Shown here: positions 6,277-9,911 of the stretch, in pieces
Numbering within the stretch: position 1 is the stretch's first letter
Layout of the letters: every line of letters begins with the position of its first letter
Assembly: GCA_947589175.1 (NCBI GenBank)
Contig: CANPZR010000078.1
Coordinates: 1-9,911, forward strand
Source: an uncultured Lachnospiraceae bacterium
GTDB lineage: Bacteria; Bacillota; Clostridia; Lachnospirales; Lachnospiraceae
Direction of reading: 5' to 3'
Length of the DNA stretch: 9,911 bases
Position numbers and translations under genes: made by a program
The notes under the pieces: generated by a model
Database searches by the model: none
Told to the model about the DNA's origin: nothing
Seen by the model: only the letters and a program-made list of their open reading frames with translations

Positions 6277-7776
6277 ATGAGAGGTATAGAAACCCCTATG
6301 AAAAAACTGCGCAAGCAGGTGTTTACAGAGGTGGCAAAGGTCGCCTTTGAATCGACGAATATCAACGACGATATTGAGGCGATTCCGTACCGGATTACGC
6401 CGAACGAGGTGCCGATGTACCGGGAGAGCATCTACCGCGAGCGCGCCATCAGCTCGGAGCGCGTCCGCCTGGCGATGGGACTTTCCCTGCGTCCGGACGA
6501 CGAGCCGGTCCATGTAACCGCCGGTCTGGACGCCAGCAACGTGGCGGAGAAGTACTATGAGCCGCCGCTGATGCAGGTGATTCCGTCGGCCTGCAACATG
6601 TGTGAGGACAATGTTTATGAGGTATCGAACCAGTGTCAGGGCTGCGTGGCGCATCCCTGCCGCGAGGTGTGCCCGGTGGGCGCGATTACCATGGTGAAGG
6701 GCAAGTCCTTTATCGACAAGGAAAAATGTATCAAGTGCGGAAAGTGCAAGGCCATCTGCCCCTATGACGCCATTGCGAAAAAGGTGCGCCCCTGCGCAGC
6801 GGCGTGCGGCATCAAGGCCATCAGCTCCGACAGCCTGGGACGCGCCTACATAGACGACAAGCTGTGCGTGAAGTGCGGCCAGTGCATGGCGAACTGCCCG
6901 TTCGGCGCCATCGCGGACAAATCCCAGATTTTCCAGCTGATTCAGGCGCTGAAAAAGGGACCGGTCATCGCGGAGCTGGCCCCGGCGGTCATCGGACAGT
7001 TCGGCGACGACGTCCGCCTTTGGAAGATCAAGGCCGCTTTGAAGGAAATCGGCTTTATGGACGTCTACGAGGTGGCTCTGGGAGCGGATATCGGGGCAAT
7101 CACAGAGGCGCGCCACTATGTCAACGAGGTCAAGACGGGCAAGCTCCCGTTCCTGCTGACATCCTGCTGTCCGGCCTGGTCCATGTTGGCCAAGAGGACG
7201 CTGCCGGACATGGTAGAGACGGTGTCCAGCGCGCTGACGCCGATGGTGGCTACGGCCCGTACCATTAAGGGCAGGCACCCGGAGGCCAAAATCGTATTCG
7301 TGGGACCGTGCGCGGCCAAGAAGCTGGAGGCCTCCCGCACGGCAGTCCGAAGCGATGTGGACTTTGTCATTACATTTGAGGAATTAGAGGCGATTTTCGC
7401 GGCGAAGGGAATCGACATGGCCACCTACGACTGCGAGGAGCCGATTCACGACGCCACCGGAACCGGCCGCGGATACGCGGTGGCAGGCGGTGTGGCGAGC
7501 GCCATTGAGAACTGTATCAATGAATACTATCCGGGCACCGAGGTGTACATCGAGCACGCGGAGGGCCTGGCGGACTGCCAGAAGATGCTGCTGCTTGCCA
7601 AGGCGGGCAAGAAGGATGGCTGCATGATCGAGGGAATGGGCTGTCCGGGCGGATGCGTCGCCGGCGTGGGAACCAATATCGCCATTTCGAAAGCGGCGCA
7701 GGCCGTGCGCAAGTTCGTCAAGGACTCCACCACGCCGCTGCCGCCGAAGGAATATTCGGAAATTCAGCTTCCGTAA
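6277..7776 (+). CDS. Monomeric [FeFe] hydrogenase with multi-cluster N-terminus (group B-like)
   Basis: The 499-residue cytoplasmic enzyme interconverts protons plus electrons and H2, probably with ferredoxin as partner. AAAGGAGG (6263-6270) lies 6 nt before the ATG. H-cluster motifs are TSCCPAW (295-301), GPCAAKKLE (343-351) and EGMGCPGGC (452-460). By homology C298, C345, C456 and C460 bind the H-cluster and C297 relays protons. They differ from the classic group A forms: A300 for Gly, G343 for Met, G455 for Ala. This fits, as I recall, group B enzymes. The N-terminal part holds ferredoxin-type motifs: C151/154/157/161 and C197/200/203/207, preceded by C106/109 and C120/123/128/132, with C173/177 between. 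No TM or signal peptide is seen. Maturases HydE, HydF and HydG are not in the window. It is 59 nt behind the diguanylate cyclase with no visible promoter in the gap, and is followed by a terminator. Physiological direction (evolution, uptake or sensing) cannot be told from sequence. Confidence 0.93.
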   Translation: MRGIETPMKKLRKQVFTEVAKVAFESTNINDDIEAIPYRITPNEVPMYRESIYRERAISSERVRLAMGLSLRPDDEPVHVTAGLDASNVAEKYYEPPLMQVIPSACNMCEDNVYEVSNQCQGCVAHPCREVCPVGAITMVKGKSFIDKEKCIKCGKCKAICPYDAIAKKVRPCAAACGIKAISSDSLGRAYIDDKLCVKCGQCMANCPFGAIADKSQIFQLIQALKKGPVIAELAPAVIGQFGDDVRLWKIKAALKEIGFMDVYEVALGADIGAITEARHYVNEVKTGKLPFLLTSCCPAWSMLAKRTLPDMVETVSSALTPMVATARTIKGRHPEAKIVFVGPCAAKKLEASRTAVRSDVDFVITFEELEAIFAAKGIDMATYDCEEPIHDATGTGRGYAVAGGVASAIENCINEYYPGTEVYIEHAEGLADCQKMLLLAKAGKKDGCMIEGMGCPGGCVAGVGTNIAISKAAQAVRKFVKDSTTPLPPKEYSEIQLP

Positions 7777-7787
7777 GGAGAAACTGC

Positions 7788-7821
7788 AAGGGGCGCACTT
7801 TTTGCGAGTGCCGCCCCTTTT
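7788..7821 (+). terminator. Intrinsic terminator after the hydrogenase gene
   Basis: The left arm AAGGGGCGCACT (7788-7799) pairs with AGTGCCGCCCCTT (7807-7819) across a 7-nt loop, with one bulged C on the right. The GC-rich stem runs into TTTT (7818-7821) followed by CTGCT. It begins 11 nt after the hydrogenase stop codon. The T run is short, so termination may be partial. On the other strand the tract is poorer, so it acts mainly rightward. Confidence 0.75.
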
Positions 7822-7884
7822 CTGCTAAGACAAAATGCGTCGCCGCCGGATCAGGCGCGCGGACGCCATGAGGAGAACAGGGCA

Positions 7885-9072
7885 ATGATAAAAAAACTGG
7901 TGCTTTTTACAAAGGGAATCGAGACGCTTTGGTTTTTCAGCGAGCAGATCGGAAAGACATTTGAAAAGCTGGGCTACGAGGTGTTTTATTTCGACCAGTG
8001 CGCGGAGTACGACAGCTTTTACAAGCTGCTGGCATTCTGTGAGCCGAAAAAGACGGCGGTGGTCAGCTTTAATTTCGACGGCTGCAGCGGCGAGGACTAC
8101 ATGGTGGATGCGAACGGCGTGAATTTTTTTGAGGCCAGGGAGATTCCCTTTATCAATATCGTGGTGGACCACCCGTTTTACTATCACAAGTTTGTTCCCT
8201 TTCTCCCCAAGGATTATACGCAGATTTCCATAGACCGGGAGCACGAGGCGTATCTGCGGAAATTTTTCCCCGAAATAAAGAGAGGGCCCTTTCTGCCCCT
8301 GGCGGGGACGTCTCTCTGGACGGAAAAGACGCTGCCGGGGTGGGACGAGCGCCCGATGGACGTGGTCTTTACAGGCAATTATGAGCCGCCCTCGGATTTT
8401 GAAAAGGTGCTCACGAGAAACGGGGATGAGTACGCGAAATTTTACTACGATATTATCCATGATTTTATCGAGCACCCGCACATGTGCATGTCAGAAGGCA
8501 TCATAAAGCATATGCGGGAGGAGGTAGTGGATCTGACGGAGGAGGGCCTGAAGGAGTGTATGCCGACCATGATTGTGATCGACATCTATGTGCGGCATTA
8601 TTTCCGGGGCGAGGTGATCAAGCACCTGGCGGACCATGGCGTCAAGGTACACTGCTTCGGCGGGGGCTGGGACAAGCTGCCGTGCGAGCATCCGGAAAAT
8701 ATCATCAACGGGAAATTGCAGAATTCCCTCAGCTGCCTGCAGATGATCAGCCAGGCGAAAATTTCCCTCAACGTCATGCCGTGGTTCAAGGAGGGGGCCC
8801 ACGACCGGGTCTTTAATTCCATGCTCAACGGCGCGGTGTGCTTTACGGACTGGAGCCGCTACATGAAGGAAATTCTGCGGGACGGGGAGGACGTTATTTT
8901 TTATGAGTTAAATGAATTAGAGGGGCTCTCGCAGGGGATCAAGGAGCTGTTAGGCGACCGGGAGCGATGGGAGGATATACAGAAGAAGGCGTATCAGACG
9001 GCGGCTGCCGGGCACACCTGGGAGCACCGGGCGCGACGCGTCCACGAAGAAATTCTTTGCAAGATACCATAA
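7885..9072 (+). CDS. CgeB-like GT-B glycosyltransferase (group 1 type)
   Basis: The product is a soluble protein of 395 residues. GAGGAG (7870-7875) lies 9 nt before the ATG. It has the two-lobe look of a GT-B enzyme. An N-terminal Rossmann-like lobe opens with MIKKLVLFTK and a GYEVFYFD strand. The middle carries FINIVVDHPFYY (89-100) and VVFTGNY (160-166). The C-terminal lobe has VKVHCFGGGWDKL (253-265), a conserved-looking KISLNVMPW (292-300), and HDRVFNSMLNGAVCFTDW (306-323). The last resembles the nucleotide-sugar binding segment of the Glyco_trans_1_2/CgeB family. Such enzymes transfer a sugar from an NDP-sugar to envelope, spore-coat or protein acceptors. Donor and acceptor are unknown here. 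The terminator upstream separates it from the hydrogenase. A class A PBP follows at 97 nt, which hints at an envelope role but is weak evidence. No strong promoter is seen in the GC-rich 7822-7884 stretch. Confidence 0.8.
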   Translation: MIKKLVLFTKGIETLWFFSEQIGKTFEKLGYEVFYFDQCAEYDSFYKLLAFCEPKKTAVVSFNFDGCSGEDYMVDANGVNFFEAREIPFINIVVDHPFYYHKFVPFLPKDYTQISIDREHEAYLRKFFPEIKRGPFLPLAGTSLWTEKTLPGWDERPMDVVFTGNYEPPSDFEKVLTRNGDEYAKFYYDIIHDFIEHPHMCMSEGIIKHMREEVVDLTEEGLKECMPTMIVIDIYVRHYFRGEVIKHLADHGVKVHCFGGGWDKLPCEHPENIINGKLQNSLSCLQMISQAKISLNVMPWFKEGAHDRVFNSMLNGAVCFTDWSRYMKEILRDGEDVIFYELNELEGLSQGIKELLGDRERWEDIQKKAYQTAAAGHTWEHRARRVHEEILCKIP

Positions 9073-9085
9073 AATGGAGTATAAT
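9057..9085 (+). promoter_or_regulatory. Promoter for the penicillin-binding protein gene
   Basis: TTGCAA (9057-9062) and a consensus TATAAT (9080-9085) are separated by 17 bp. The -35 box lies inside the last codons of the glycosyltransferase gene. The predicted start near 9092 gives a leader of about 77 nt. No terminator is visible between the two genes, so read-through is also possible. Confidence 0.65.
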
Positions 9086-9168
9086 TGAGATGTTTTAGAA
9101 TTTTGAGAAATCAAATGTAGCAAGAAATGTGGGAGGACACGGGGACTGGGAGGAAAGGAGACGGACAA

Positions 9169-9911
9169 ATGGCCAAAAACAAACCGAAAAAGAAAAAGCA
9201 TAAAAAACATAGAAAGTTCTGGCTGGGAGTCAAGATCTTTATTTTGCTTTTGTTACTTACTATTTTATTTGGCGGACTATTTTTTTACTTTAAGTACGGG
9301 GATGAGCTTTTTGCCATGCACGACGAGGCCAAGGCGCTGGTGCAGGCGTCCTCGGCGGAGACGTTCCGCACGTCGGAGACTACTATCGCGTACAACCGGA
9401 AGGGCAAGCAGATCGCGGTGCTCAAGGGGGACAAGGACGCCTATTATCTGGAGCTGGAGTCCATTCCCCAGTACGCCAAGGACGCCATGATCGTAACGGA
9501 GGACAAGAAGTTCTACAAGCATCACGGCATTGATTTAAAGGGCATTATGCGCGCGGTGGTGGAGCTGGTGAAGAATAAAGGGGAAAAGAGCCAGGGCGCT
9601 TCCACGATTACCCAGCAGCTGGCCCGCGGCGTGTTCTTGTCCCCGGAAAAGACCTATGAGCGCAAGATACGCGAGATTTTCTTGGCCAGGGAAATTGAGG
9701 AAAAATATAGCAAGGATGAGATCCTGGAATTTTACCTCAACACCATTTGTTTTTCCAACGGCTATTACGGCATTGAGGCGGCCGCGAGAGGGTATTTCAG
9801 TAAGAGCTGCCAGGAGCTCTCTCTGGGGCAGATTGTCTTTTTGTGCGCGATTCCCAACCGGCCGATTCTCTACGACCCGACCACGCATTATGACAATACG
9901 GTCGAGAGAAA
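9169..9911 (+). CDS. Class A penicillin-binding protein, N-terminal transglycosylase part (3' end cut by window edge)
   Basis: The gene starts at the ATG at 9169, 8 nt after AAAGGAG (9154-9160), and is open to the right edge (247 complete codons). The protein begins with a very basic cytoplasmic tail (residues 2-16, mostly Lys and His), then one membrane anchor (about 18-42), then a GT51 peptidoglycan glycosyltransferase domain that polymerises lipid II outside the membrane. Visible motifs are TEDKKFYKHHGID (110-122) with the likely catalytic E111, GASTITQQLARGVFL (143-157), ERKIRE (164-169) with the likely second glutamate E169, KDEILEFYLN (182-191), and GYYGIEAAARGYF (198-210). The transpeptidase domain expected downstream is outside the window, so a monofunctional enzyme cannot be excluded, although the spacing from membrane anchor to motif 1 fits class A PBPs. 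It probably has its own promoter at 9057-9085. Confidence 0.92.
   Translation, partial: MAKNKPKKKKHKKHRKFWLGVKIFILLLLLTILFGGLFFYFKYGDELFAMHDEAKALVQASSAETFRTSETTIAYNRKGKQIAVLKGDKDAYYLELESIPQYAKDAMIVTEDKKFYKHHGIDLKGIMRAVVELVKNKGEKSQGASTITQQLARGVFLSPEKTYERKIREIFLAREIEEKYSKDEILEFYLNTICFSNGYYGIEAAARGYFSKSCQELSLGQIVFLCAIPNRPILYDPTTHYDNTVER

Noticed and set aside
6160..7278. 372-codon open frame on the minus strand opposite the cyclase end and hydrogenase
   Set aside because: It lies wholly opposite well-supported conserved genes, its product is rich in Arg, His and Ala with no domain, and GC-rich codon use commonly keeps such antisense frames open.
7825..8481. 218-codon open frame on the minus strand opposite the glycosyltransferase
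   Set aside because: It is antisense to a gene with family motifs, shows no motif of its own, and has no convincing ribosome binding site.

Overview
The window looks like a chromosomal stretch of an anaerobic Firmicute, most likely a gut-type clostridium of the Lachnospiraceae. This is inferred from the GC-rich third codon positions, strong AGGAGG-type ribosome binding sites before nearly every gene, a monomeric [FeFe] hydrogenase, and a Cache-GGDEF sensor of a kind common in clostridia. All seven genes lie on the + strand. There is no sign of rRNA, tRNA, CRISPR, transposon or phage material.

Layout. (1) Positions 1-3151: the 3' part of a large FtsX/MacB-type ABC transporter permease, cut by the left edge, followed with near-overlap by a small lipoprotein gene that looks translationally coupled to it. 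(2) Positions 3152-3337: a dense regulatory region. It holds two almost identical 16-bp palindromes that together also form a 49-nt interrupted hairpin, then an extended -10 promoter, two leader hairpins and a strong Shine-Dalgarno. (3) Positions 3338-7776: a sodium:solute symporter (SSS family), a membrane diguanylate cyclase with an extracellular Cache sensor, and a monomeric [FeFe] hydrogenase, closed by an intrinsic terminator at about 7788-7821. The gaps (90 and 59 nt) contain no terminator, so these three may be transcribed together. (4) Positions 7885-9072: a CgeB-like GT-B glycosyltransferase. (5) From 9169 to the right edge: the N-terminal half of a class A penicillin-binding protein (GT51 transglycosylase), with its own promoter inside the 3' end of the glycosyltransferase gene.

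How the genes may work together. The permease and lipoprotein look like part of an envelope transport or sensing complex whose ATPase should lie upstream. The symporter, Cache-GGDEF protein and hydrogenase could form a unit that imports a solute, senses an extracellular ligand, sets c-di-GMP level and disposes of reducing equivalents as H2 (or takes up or senses H2). That link rests on order, spacing and the promoter/terminator bracket only. The two most unusual items are the double palindrome before the symporter and the N-terminal cysteine pattern of the hydrogenase: exactly 16 cysteines in four ferredoxin-like half repeats, enough for four [4Fe-4S] clusters besides the H-cluster. The diguanylate cyclase lacks the RxxD inhibitory site. 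The glycosyltransferase and PBP point to cell-envelope synthesis.
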